Part shown: piece by piece, positions 42,358 through 50,661 of the stretch
Numbering within the stretch: the first letter of the stretch is position 1
Layout of the letters: each line of letters starts with the position of its first letter
Assembly (NCBI RefSeq): GCF_016811105.1
Contig: NZ_JAFBGM010000001.1
Coordinates: forward strand, 620,001-684,000
Source of the DNA: Aurantibacter crassamenti
Lineage (GTDB): Bacteria; Bacteroidota; Bacteroidia; Flavobacteriales; Flavobacteriaceae
Length of the DNA: 64,000 nt
Reading direction: 5' to 3'
Position numbers and translations under genes: made by a program
Notes under the pieces: generated by a model
The model's input: the letters and a program-made list of their open reading frames with translations, nothing else
Database searches by the model: none
What the model was told of the DNA's origin: nothing

Positions 42358-44046
42358 TCATCGTAAATCGCGCAATTTTAACTGTAAACTCACATTACCT
42401 TGCCACTCATTTTCATCCAAAGAAAAAACAGCATCAAAAGATTGATTGTTTTTAACTAGAGCCAATTTATCACCTAAATTAAAACCGATTGCACCTATAG
42501 GTAGACTTCCATTTTGCGTGACAGTGAGCTTTAAATGTTTTTCTTCTTGACCAACACCTTTAGCATATCCCGTATCACGAAGATTTTCAGCCATAAATAC
42601 AGGTGTCATATTCCCTGGCCCAAAAGGTGCAAACTGACGAATGATGCGCATTAATTTTGGGCTAATCTGACGGAGCTCAATCTTGGTGTCTATTGCAATT
42701 TCAGGCGTCAGCAGATTTGGGTCAATTGTTTCAGATACTACTTTTTCAAATTGCTTTTTAAAGTTCTCATATTCACTTTCAAGTAAAGTAAGCCCTGCCG
42801 CATACTTATGACCACCAAATTGCTCAATATAATCAGTACATCCTTGTAAAGCATTATACACATCAAAACCTTTCACTGATCTGGCCGAAGCTGCTAACTT
42901 TTCGCCACTTTTAGTAAAAACCAATGTAGGCCGATAATATGTTTCCGTAAGTCGCGAAGCAACTATACCAATAACACCTTTATGCCAACTTTCATGGTAC
43001 ACCACAGTGGTGAATCCTGTCTTCTCATTATTACCTTCAATTTGAACTAGTGCCTCTTTGGTAATCTCTTGATCAAGTTCTCGTCGATCATGATTGAATT
43101 TTTCTATTTCAGCAGCAAAAGATTCAGCTTGTTGTAAATCAGTTTCAACTAATAAATTAACTGCGTGTAGCCCATGTTTCATCCGTCCAGCAGCATTAAT
43201 TCGTGGAGCTATTATAAAAACTACATCGGTAATGGTCAGAACAGTTTTTTTGGTCTGATTAATAATTGCCTTAAATCCCGTTCTCGGATTCGAATTAATC
43301 ACCTTTAACCCATGATAGGCCAAAATTCGATTTTCACCTGTCATAGGAACTATGTCAGCCCCTATTGCTGTTGCAACAAGGTCTAAATATGGAAGTAAAT
43401 CATCAATAGTTTCGCTATATTTTGACCCTAAAGCCTGAATCAATTTAAAACCTACACCACAACCACAAAGCTCATCGTAAGGATAATTACAATCTTCTCT
43501 TTTTGGATCCAAAATTGCGATAGCATTTGGTAACTGTTGGCCAGGTCTATGATGGTCACAGATAATAAAATCAATGTTTTTTTCTTTTGCGTAGGCTACT
43601 TTATCAATAGCCTTTACCCCACAGTCTAATGCAATAATTAAAGTGAAATCATTGTCTTCAGCAAAATCAATACCCTGTAAAGACACTCCATACCCTTCAG
43701 CATAACGATCAGGAATATATGTAGCTACATTAGGATAAAAACTCAATAAATAAGAAGAAACTAAAGCAACCGATGTAGTACCATCAACATCATAATCACC
43801 AAAAACAAGAATATTTTCATTATTTGCTATTGCTTTCTCAATGCGATCAACCGCCAAATCCATGTCTTTCATCAAAAAAGGATCATGTAAATCAGAAAGC
43901 TGTGGTCTGAAAAATTTCTTTGCGGCTGCGTAGGTTGTTATGCCCCTTTGTAAAAGTAATTGCGCTACTAAACCATCAACATTTAGCGCATTTGCTAAAG
44001 AATCAATTTGATTTTGTTCAGGTATTGGTTTTATGGTCCAGCGCAT
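42358..44046 (-). CDS. recJ: Single-stranded-DNA-specific exonuclease RecJ
   Basis: From the Met at 44046 the protein is 562 aa; the upstream Met at 44073 adds residues not conserved in RecJ. Motifs: NILVFGDYDVDGTTSVAL (DHH motif I), FIICDHHRPG (DHH), NAAGRMKHGLHAVNLL and the DHHA1 loop FGGHKYAAGLTL. It is a 5'-3' ssDNA exonuclease in recombination and mismatch repair. Confidence 0.95.
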   Translation of the reverse strand: MRWTIKPIPEQNQIDSLANALNVDGLVAQLLLQRGITTYAAAKKFFRPQLSDLHDPFLMKDMDLAVDRIEKAIANNENILVFGDYDVDGTTSVALVSSYLLSFYPNVATYIPDRYAEGYGVSLQGIDFAEDNDFTLIIALDCGVKAIDKVAYAKEKNIDFIICDHHRPGQQLPNAIAILDPKREDCNYPYDELCGCGVGFKLIQALGSKYSETIDDLLPYLDLVATAIGADIVPMTGENRILAYHGLKVINSNPRTGFKAIINQTKKTVLTITDVVFIIAPRINAAGRMKHGLHAVNLLVETDLQQAESFAAEIEKFNHDRRELDQEITKEALVQIEGNNEKTGFTTVVYHESWHKGVIGIVASRLTETYYRPTLVFTKSGEKLAASARSVKGFDVYNALQGCTDYIEQFGGHKYAAGLTLLESEYENFKKQFEKVVSETIDPNLLTPEIAIDTKIELRQISPKLMRIIRQFAPFGPGNMTPVFMAENLRDTGYAKGVGQEEKHLKLTVTQNGSLPIGAIGFNLGDKLALVKNNQSFDAVFSLDENEWQGNVSLQLKLRDLR

Positions 44047-44088
44047 AGTTGAAATTATCAAACTCAAGTACAAGAGTCACATTAACAA

Positions 44089-44505
44089 CTATTTGTGATG
44101 AAAAATAGTTTTCACATCTAAAGCTGCAAATTTTCTAAACATTTCCATGACACCACAGTATTTTTCTACAGATAAATCAACCGCTCGTTGTAGTTTTTTT
44201 TCATTAAGATTCGCTCCATGAAAATGGTATTCTACGATTACCGCGTCATAGTGTTTAGGATCTTCGTCGGTCATATTGGCGATGGTATCAATTTGAAATT
44301 CATCAACCTCTAACTTCATTTTTTTGATTAATGAGGCAACATCTAAACCAGAACAACCTGCTAAAGCGGACAACATTAAAGATTTTGGCCGTAAACCTTC
44401 ACTGCCTTCTGCATTGTCTATATTAAAAGTATTGCCAGAAGTGTTTGTGCTTTCAAAGGCCATTTCTCCTAACCATTTCGTAGTTATATGATTTGTTGCT
44501 CCCAT
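44089..44505 (-). CDS. OsmC/Ohr-family peroxiredoxin-like protein
   Basis: A 138-aa protein. LMLSALAGCSGLDVASLIKK holds the first redox Cys. The region LSVEKYCGVMEMFRK holds the second Cys, giving a two-Cys OsmC thiol peroxidase pair. It detoxifies organic hydroperoxides. It lies 43 bp upstream of recJ on the same strand. Confidence 0.9.
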   Translation of the reverse strand: MGATNHITTKWLGEMAFESTNTSGNTFNIDNAEGSEGLRPKSLMLSALAGCSGLDVASLIKKMKLEVDEFQIDTIANMTDEDPKHYDAVIVEYHFHGANLNEKKLQRAVDLSVEKYCGVMEMFRKFAALDVKTIFHHK

Positions 44506-44663
44506 AAAATATTATTTTTTGTAAGTACACAAAAGTAGTATAAAAGATAGCATGTGTTAATTTAACAATGGTAGATTCTTAGTTTAGTGCTAACTAATCA
44601 CAAAGAATAAAATCGATCATAAAAACAATATGACATTAAACATCTAAATAATAAACAAATTAT

Positions 44664-45233
44664 CTAAACAATCGAGGTAATTAATTTCTGCAATTCAGGC
44701 ACAACTTCATTGTCAAACCAAGGGTTTTTGGTCAACCAATATCGATTACGAGGTGAAGGATGTGGCAACGGAAAATATTTTGGTAAATAGTTTTTATAGG
44801 CCCTTACCGTTTCAGTAAGGTTCTTTTCAGCAGTATGCTTCAAATAAGCTTTTTGAGCATAAATGCCAATTACAATAATCAATTTTAAATTGGGCATTTT
44901 AGCAAATAAAGCATCATGCCATAGTGGGGCACATTCTTTTCGTGGTGGCAAATCGCCACTTTTGCCTTTTCCGGGATAGCAAAACCCCATAGGAATAAGC
45001 GCTATTTTCTTTTCATCATAAAAATCGGCATCTGAAACGCCCAACCATTTTCGCAATTGTCGTCCACTAGGGTCATCCCAAGGCACACCCGTTGCATGGA
45101 CTTTTGTACCCGGAGCTTGACCAATTATTACAATTTTTGAGTCTGCATGCGCAGCAACTATGGGTCTAGGCCCCAATGGTAAATGGGCACTGCAAACATC
45201 ACAAGCTCTAATTTCAGAAAGCAATTGCTCCAT
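44664..45233 (-). CDS. Uracil-DNA glycosylase superfamily protein
   Basis: A 189-aa protein of the UDG-like superfamily. It has an N-terminal CDVC pair, the motif IGQAPGTKVHATGVPWDDPSG (motif 1), PMGFCYPG, and HPSPRNRYW (motif 2). The residues fit the UDG-like group related to family 4/5, with fewer Cys than the canonical 4Fe-4S enzymes. It likely removes a deaminated base from DNA. It is 10 bp downstream of the HopJ-like gene in one minus-strand cluster. Confidence 0.82.
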   Translation of the reverse strand: MEQLLSEIRACDVCSAHLPLGPRPIVAAHADSKIVIIGQAPGTKVHATGVPWDDPSGRQLRKWLGVSDADFYDEKKIALIPMGFCYPGKGKSGDLPPRKECAPLWHDALFAKMPNLKLIIVIGIYAQKAYLKHTAEKNLTETVRAYKNYLPKYFPLPHPSPRNRYWLTKNPWFDNEVVPELQKLITSIV

Positions 45234-45243
45234 ATTTTGAGCT

Positions 45244-45585
45244 TTAAATTTTCTTTAAAGCTTCTCCTTCAAAAGACAGTCCTTCAAAACCAGTTTTTAT
45301 GAAATTTCTTATGTTTTGATGGTCTGTTCCTTCAGGAGTGCTTTGTACATCTCTAAAAAATTGGCCAAAACATGCTAAGGTTTCCTCTTTAGATAATCCT
45401 TGTTGTATTGCGAAAGCAAATAATTTACATGAGCCTGAATTTTGGCGACTTTCATTTTTTACAGCGCCATTGGTAAACGCTGTTGGCGAAAAACTATAAT
45501 TTTCATCAATCACAGCCATAGTTTCAGTGAACTCAATACGTTCAGGACTATTTTTTAATTTATTTTTAAAATCTTCTATACTCAT
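45244..45585 (-). CDS. HopJ-family small protein
   Basis: A 113-aa protein of the HopJ type III effector family. The signature is FTETMAVIDENYSFSPTAFTNG followed by GSCKLFAFAIQQGLSKEETLACFG. Despite the name, the family is widespread in free-living bacteria without secretion systems, and no such system is seen here. It sits between rsmI (3 bp) and the UDG-like gene (10 bp). Function is unknown. Confidence 0.88.
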   Translation of the reverse strand: MSIEDFKNKLKNSPERIEFTETMAVIDENYSFSPTAFTNGAVKNESRQNSGSCKLFAFAIQQGLSKEETLACFGQFFRDVQSTPEGTDHQNIRNFIKTGFEGLSFEGEALKKI

Positions 45586-45588
45586 TTT

Positions 45589-46260
45589 CTATTTTTTGCC
45601 TGCAACAATTATAACTATTTCTCCTTTAGGAGGATTCTCTGTAAAATGTGTTAATACCTCAGTCGCCGTGCCTCTTATAGTTTCTTCATATAACTTTGTT
45701 AACTCACGTGAAACGGAAACGCTTCTATCTTCACCAAAATAGGTTACAAAATTGGTAAGTGTTTTTATTAATTTATGTGGCGACTCATAAATAACCATGG
45801 TTCGGGTTTCTTCAGCAAGAAATTTGAAACGTGTTTGGCGTCCTTTTTTGACTGGAAGAAAGCCTTCAAAAACAAATTTATCATTTGGCAAACCACTATT
45901 GACCAATGCTGGCACAAAAGCTGTAGCCCCAGGTAAACAATCAACCTCAATATCATTTTCAACACAAGCCCTAGTCAATAAAAAACCTGGATCCGAAATA
46001 GCTGGGGTACCTGCGTCTGAAATAAGTGCAATAGTTTCACCTGCTTGTAATCTTTTAATAAGCTTATCAACCATTCTATGCTCATTGTGCATGTGATGAC
46101 TCTGCATGTGCGTAGCAATTTCAAAATGCTGCATCAATTTTCCGCTGGTACGGGTATCCTCTGCCAAAATCAAATCAACTTCCTTAAGCACTCGAATTGC
46201 GCGTAAGGTTATATCTTCTAGATTACCTATTGGTGTCGGCACTAAATATAATTTCCCCAT
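45589..46260 (-). CDS. rsmI: 16S rRNA (cytidine(1402)-2'-O)-methyltransferase
   Basis: A 223-aa SAM-dependent methyltransferase of the tetrapyrrole methylase fold. Motifs: LYLVPTPIGNLEDITLRA, LAEDTRTSG, ALISDAGTPAISDPG and VCLPGATA-like CLPGATAFVPALVNSG. It modifies C1402 of 16S rRNA at the P site together with RsmH. It leads the minus-strand cluster with the HopJ-like and UDG-like genes. Confidence 0.95.
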   Translation of the reverse strand: MGKLYLVPTPIGNLEDITLRAIRVLKEVDLILAEDTRTSGKLMQHFEIATHMQSHHMHNEHRMVDKLIKRLQAGETIALISDAGTPAISDPGFLLTRACVENDIEVDCLPGATAFVPALVNSGLPNDKFVFEGFLPVKKGRQTRFKFLAEETRTMVIYESPHKLIKTLTNFVTYFGEDRSVSVSRELTKLYEETIRGTATEVLTHFTENPPKGEIVIIVAGKK

Positions 46261-46270
46261 AGTTCAAAAA

Positions 46271-46305
46271 TAAAAAACCGAAAGCTGACAATTCAACTTT
46301 CGGTT
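46271..46305 (-). terminator. Terminator before rsmI
   Basis: On the minus strand AACCGAAAG/CTTTCGGTT forms a 9-bp perfect stem followed by TTTTTT. It ends the 228-aa gene upstream and separates it from rsmI. Confidence 0.82.
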
Positions 46306-46329
46306 ATAATTCGTTACTGAATACTAGTT

Positions 46330-47016
46330 TTAAGCAAATTTATGCTCTATTAAAGCCATTAAGCGTTCTTCATATTCTTCTTTACCAATCCAATTATTAT
46401 ACTCAGGTTTAACCATATTGGTTAAAAACGCAATCGAACGTTCTTCAGATTCTATAGTTGCTAATTGAGACATCACACGTTGGTAATCTTCAGAATTACC
46501 TTCAAATAAATGTTTCACAAATGCAAGCCGATCATTCAAACCTACTTTAATATCTTTCTGAAGTTTATCATTTAAAGAAAGTGATTTAGTTTTTGTGCTA
46601 ACGGTTTTTTGTTCGGGCTCAAAATATTCTTTATCATTCTTCATCAACTGAGGTTTGCCTAAAAAGTCTGCTAAAACCTCATCTACAGGAGTTTCATTAG
46701 GCATTTCAGACACCATGTTTTTTATAGTATCCATACCTTTATGATTAATAATATCATCTTGATGTGGATTATTTTCTGGCACCGCAGAATTCTCTCTTAA
46801 AACAGCATTGGCCATTTCTTCAAACTTCGCAGCAATCACATTTTTAGATACATCAACCTGTATATCACCTAACTTTTCATCAATGAATTTTAAGACCGTT
46901 AATTTCTCATATAGATTTTTAGCGGACTCATACATCTCTGAAATATCATTCATTTCTCTCGAAGTAATAATTTCAGTAGATAATTTTATTAGCTCTTCCT
47001 TCAATTTTTTCTTCAT
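46330..47016 (-). CDS. Conserved hypothetical cytoplasmic protein
   Basis: A 228-aa charged, helical protein without signal or membrane segments. There is an N-terminal coiled-coil-like stretch (MKKKLKEELIKLSTEIITSREMN), a disordered acidic middle (about 85-150), then a conserved-looking C-terminus LNDRLAFVKHLFEGNSEDY followed by YNNWIGKEEYEERLMALIEHK. I recall proteins like this across Flavobacteriia near tdk/alr, with no assigned role. It is divergent from tdk. Confidence 0.7.
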   Translation of the reverse strand: MKKKLKEELIKLSTEIITSREMNDISEMYESAKNLYEKLTVLKFIDEKLGDIQVDVSKNVIAAKFEEMANAVLRENSAVPENNPHQDDIINHKGMDTIKNMVSEMPNETPVDEVLADFLGKPQLMKNDKEYFEPEQKTVSTKTKSLSLNDKLQKDIKVGLNDRLAFVKHLFEGNSEDYQRVMSQLATIESEERSIAFLTNMVKPEYNNWIGKEEYEERLMALIEHKFA

Positions 47017-47117
47017 AGCTTTATTTTTATCACTGCAAAAGGTGCACGTTTTTTACTAATTTTAATCTCATTTAAAACTAAAACGAAAAACACCTTATTT
47101 TCGTCTAAATTTACAAA

Positions 47118-47762
47118 ATGTTTCTCGAAAATACAGTTAACCATAAAGAACAGTTTGGATGGATCGAAGTGATCTGTGGGTCAATGTTCTCAGGCAAAAC
47201 CGAAGAACTCATTAGAAGACTTAGACGAGCGCAGTTTGCAAAACAGAAAGTTGAGATTTTTAAACCGATGGTTGATACCCGTTATCATGAAGAAATGGTA
47301 GTTTCACATGATGCCAATGAAATTCGCTCAACACCTGTGCCAGCAGCGGCAAATATTAGAATATTAGCAGACGGTTGCGACGTTGTGGCCATTGACGAGG
47401 CACAATTTTTTGATGACGAAATAATTACCGTTTGTAATGATCTTGCGAATAGAGGAATGCGAGTTATTGTTGCTGGTTTAGATATGGATTTTAAAGGAAA
47501 CCCTTTTGGCCCAATGCCAGCATTAATGGCAACTGCCGAATATGTTACTAAAGTTCATGCAATATGCACACGTACGGGTAATTTGGCAAATTACAGCTTT
47601 AGAAAGTCTAACAATGATAATCTTGTGCTTTTGGGAGAAACTGGTGAATATGAAGCATTGAGCAGAGCAGCATTCTATAAAGCTCGATTAAAAGAAAAAA
47701 TAAAAGAGATGAAAGTAGAAACTGAAGAAGTAAATATTAAAAAAGGTGCTACCAATGCCTGA
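47118..47762 (+). CDS. tdk: Thymidine kinase
   Basis: A 214-aa type II thymidine kinase. It has a P-loop at ICGSMFSGKTEELIRRLRRA, DEAQFFDDEI (Walker B) and the lasso region YSFRKSNND. The zinc-binding CxxC pairs are reduced to a single Cys in HAICTRTGN, as in some Bacteroidota homologues. It salvages thymidine to dTMP. The stop overlaps the alr start by 8 nt. Confidence 0.95.
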   Translation: MFLENTVNHKEQFGWIEVICGSMFSGKTEELIRRLRRAQFAKQKVEIFKPMVDTRYHEEMVVSHDANEIRSTPVPAAANIRILADGCDVVAIDEAQFFDDEIITVCNDLANRGMRVIVAGLDMDFKGNPFGPMPALMATAEYVTKVHAICTRTGNLANYSFRKSNNDNLVLLGETGEYEALSRAAFYKARLKEKIKEMKVETEEVNIKKGATNA

Positions 47763-48864
47763 TACTTCTGAAACAATACTTGAAATTGACTTAAGAGCCC
47801 TCAAACACAATTTCAATTTTCTTAAATCAAAATTAAAGGCAACAACTAAATTCTTAGCAGTTGTTAAAGCCTATGCTTATGGTAGTGATGCTATACATAT
47901 TGCCAAAAAACTGGAAACACTTAAGGTCGATTATTTTGCTGTAGCCTATGCCAATGAAGGAGTTCAGTTACGAGAAGCGGGTATCAAAACACCGATATTA
48001 GTATTGCATCCGCAGCCAGCTTATTTTGATGTCATTATAGACTATAATCTTGAGCCAAGTCTTTATTCTGCTAGAATTTTAGAGTTATTCTTAAAAGTTG
48101 TTTCAGAGAAAAATAAGCAAAATTATCCTGTACACATCAAATTCAATACTGGGCTAAATAGGCTAGGTTTTGACCAAAAGGATATTGCATTTATTGCCGA
48201 AACATTAGAAGAAAAATCGGAGTTAAAAATAATATCAATCTTATCACATTTAGCTGCATCCGAAGATAAAAATGAAGAAGCATTTACCTTAAGCCAAATT
48301 AATTTATTTGATGAAATTGCTACGGAATTTGATAAAAAACTCAATATAAAACCCTTAAAACACATTTTAAACACCTCAGGTATCATCAATTACCCGCATG
48401 CACAATATGACATGGCTAGAAGTGGTATTGGTTTATATGGATACGGTAATGACCAAGAGGTAGATAATAAACTACAGCAAGTTGTAACGCTTAAAACAAC
48501 AATTTCGCAAATACACAAAATTTCACCCAATGAAAGTGTCGGTTACAATCGAAAGTTTGTTTCTGAGAGCGAACAAATAATTGCCACCCTACCATTAGGA
48601 CATGCAGATGGCATTGGAAGACAGTATGGTAATGGAAAAACCTATGTGTCAGTAAATGGCAAAAAAGCTTTAATAATCGGGAATGTATGCATGGATATGA
48701 TAATGATTGATGTAACCGATATTACCTGTAATGAAGGTGATGAGGTTGTTTTATTTGGCAAATTTGAATCTGCAGAAGAGTTTGCAAAAACAGCCAATAC
48801 AATCTCTTACGAGCTACTCACAGGTATCTCTCAGAGAGTTAAGCGAATAGTAATTGAAGATTAA
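47755..48864 (+). CDS. alr: Alanine racemase
   Basis: From ATG 47755 the protein is 369 aa; a GTG at 47746 would add three residues and more overlap with tdk. The PLP Lys is in AVVKAYAYGSDA, and the C-terminal catalytic Tyr region is ESVGYNRKF, with RSGIGLYGYG between. It supplies D-Ala for peptidoglycan. Confidence 0.95.
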   Translation: MPDTSETILEIDLRALKHNFNFLKSKLKATTKFLAVVKAYAYGSDAIHIAKKLETLKVDYFAVAYANEGVQLREAGIKTPILVLHPQPAYFDVIIDYNLEPSLYSARILELFLKVVSEKNKQNYPVHIKFNTGLNRLGFDQKDIAFIAETLEEKSELKIISILSHLAASEDKNEEAFTLSQINLFDEIATEFDKKLNIKPLKHILNTSGIINYPHAQYDMARSGIGLYGYGNDQEVDNKLQQVVTLKTTISQIHKISPNESVGYNRKFVSESEQIIATLPLGHADGIGRQYGNGKTYVSVNGKKALIIGNVCMDMIMIDVTDITCNEGDEVVLFGKFESAEEFAKTANTISYELLTGISQRVKRIVIED

Positions 48865-48963
48865 AATATAAAATTAACATTTCGTTATGAATGATTTTTT
48901 TTCTTACATTGCATAGCATTGAATTGCACTATTGCATAATTAACCATTAAAAACACTATTATC

Positions 48964-49365
48964 ATGTTAAAAGAATTTAAGAATTTCATTATGACAGGCA
49001 ACGTTATTGACTTTGCTGTCGCTGTAATTATGGCTACTGCTTTAGGAGCTGTAATTAACGGTTTCGTTAACAATATTGTAATGCCATTTGTTGGTCATTT
49101 TGCTGGCGGAGTTGATTTTGCAGATAAAAAAATAGTTCTTGATGAGGCTGTAGTTGACGCTGCAGGAGTAGTTACTTCTCCAGAAAACGCAATCATGTGG
49201 GGTTCTTGGGTAAATACAATTATCAATTTGATTATTGTTGGTTTCATTATGTTTTTAATAGTAAAGGCATATAATAAAACTAAAGCACCAGTTGAAGAGC
49301 CAGCACCAGCAGGACCAACTGCAGAAGAATTACTTGCTGAAATTAGAGATGCTTTAAAAAAGTAA
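48964..49365 (+). CDS. mscL: Large-conductance mechanosensitive channel
   Basis: A 133-aa two-helix channel that opens under hypo-osmotic shock. The pore helix is NVIDFAVAVIMATALGAVIN with NNIVMPFVG, and the second helix runs WVNTIINLIIVGFIMFLIVKA. The C-terminal bundle AEELLAEIRDALKK is typical. It is monocistronic, with a strong terminator at 49423. Confidence 0.96.
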   Translation: MLKEFKNFIMTGNVIDFAVAVIMATALGAVINGFVNNIVMPFVGHFAGGVDFADKKIVLDEAVVDAAGVVTSPENAIMWGSWVNTIINLIIVGFIMFLIVKAYNKTKAPVEEPAPAGPTAEELLAEIRDALKK

Positions 49366-49422
49366 AATATTTACTCGTTTTATAACAAGTAAAAAGGTAA
49401 CACTAACAAATTAACCAACCGG

Positions 49423-49458
49423 CCGTCATACATAATTATATGTATGGCGGTTTTTTTT
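49423..49458 (+). terminator. Terminator of mscL
   Basis: A 12-bp stem CCGTCATACATA/TATGTATGGCGG (one T-G pair) with an ATTA loop, followed by eight T residues. Confidence 0.9.
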
Positions 49459-49534
49459 GTATAAACTCTCAGTTATAGTCTATTGTTGTATTTAAAACAT
49501 TTTGTTATATTTTAATGTATTTCATTATTTGTTC

Positions 49535-49565
49535 TTGTAAGCCTAATAAGGTTGAACTACATTTG
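49535..49565 (+). promoter_or_regulatory. Promoter of asd
   Basis: TTG (49535-49537), a 20-nt spacer and TACATTTG (49558-49565) match the Bacteroidota TTG/TAnnTTTG promoter in full, 19 bp before the ATG. Confidence 0.65.
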
Positions 49566-49584
49566 CGCTTTAAAATAAATTAAA

Positions 49585-50574
49585 ATGAAAGTAGCAGTTG
49601 TTGGTGCCACCGGTATGGTTGGCGAAGTAATGTTGAAAGTTTTAGCAGAACGTAATTTTCCTATAACGGATTTGCTATTAGTAGCCTCAGAACGCTCTGT
49701 TGGCAAAAAACTAACATATAAAGGTGAAGAATATGCAATTATTGGTTTAGCCGATGCTGTTGAAGCAAAGCCCGATATTGCAATTTTCTCGGCTGGTGGT
49801 GACACTTCGCTAGAGTGGGCTCCAAAATTTGCGGAAGCCGGAACAACGGTAATTGACAATTCTTCTGCTTGGCGAATGGATCCAACTAAGAAATTGGTCG
49901 TTCCAGAAATAAACGCAGACGAACTTACCACTGAAGATAAGATAATAGCGAACCCGAATTGCTCAACTATTCAATTGGTAATGGCATTAGCTCCGTTACA
50001 TGATAAGTATAAAATGAAGCGTGTAGTTATATCTACCTACCAATCCGTTTCTGGTACTGGTATTAAAGCGGTACGACAATTAGAAAACGAAGTGGCTGGC
50101 ATTGAAGGTGAAATGGCCTACCCTTACCCTATTGGTAGAAATGCTTTACCTCATTGTGATGTATTTCTCGAGAATGGTTATACCAAAGAAGAAATGAAAT
50201 TAGCACGTGAACCACAAAAAATATTAAATGACCGTACATTTTCTATTAGCGCAACAGCAGTTCGTATACCTACTTCTGGCGGACATTCTGAATCCGTTAA
50301 TGTTGAATTCTACAACGATTTTGAACTTAACGAAGTACGACAAATATTAAATAATACTTCAGGTGTTACTGTTCAAGATAATCCTGATACTAATACCTAT
50401 CCAATGCCAATCTATGCACATGATAAAGATGAAGTATTTGTAGGTCGTATTCGACGTGATGAAACCCAGCGAAACACTTTAAACATGTGGATTGTTGCAG
50501 ATAACCTAAGAAAAGGTGCTGCCACAAATGCAGTTCAAATTGCAGAATATCTAGTTGCTAATAAACTAGTTTAA
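49585..50574 (+). CDS. asd: Aspartate-semialdehyde dehydrogenase
   Basis: A 329-aa NADPH-dependent enzyme of the aspartate pathway (lysine/DAP, threonine, methionine). The cofactor loop is VVGATGMVGEVML, the catalytic Cys is in NPNCSTIQLVMAL, and the active-site His is in SGGHSESVNVEF. It has a strong promoter and terminator. Confidence 0.96.
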   Translation: MKVAVVGATGMVGEVMLKVLAERNFPITDLLLVASERSVGKKLTYKGEEYAIIGLADAVEAKPDIAIFSAGGDTSLEWAPKFAEAGTTVIDNSSAWRMDPTKKLVVPEINADELTTEDKIIANPNCSTIQLVMALAPLHDKYKMKRVVISTYQSVSGTGIKAVRQLENEVAGIEGEMAYPYPIGRNALPHCDVFLENGYTKEEMKLAREPQKILNDRTFSISATAVRIPTSGGHSESVNVEFYNDFELNEVRQILNNTSGVTVQDNPDTNTYPMPIYAHDKDEVFVGRIRRDETQRNTLNMWIVADNLRKGAATNAVQIAEYLVANKLV

Positions 50575-50592
50575 CCTTAAACACTTAATGTT

Positions 50593-50629
50593 AAAACCTT
50601 CAAAATGGTATCATTTTGAAGGTTTTTTT
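50593..50629 (+). terminator. Terminator of asd
   Basis: A 15-bp perfect stem (AAAACCTTCAAAATG at 50593-50607, right arm 50612-50626) with a GTAT loop and a T run. Confidence 0.9.
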
Positions 50630-50661
50630 ATTTTACTTTGAAGGTATTTTAGACACTTCAA

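Noticed and set aside
45244-45585. A type III secretion effector, as the HopJ name implies
   Set aside because: The family is found widely in non-pathogens, and no secretion-system or chaperone gene is present in the window.
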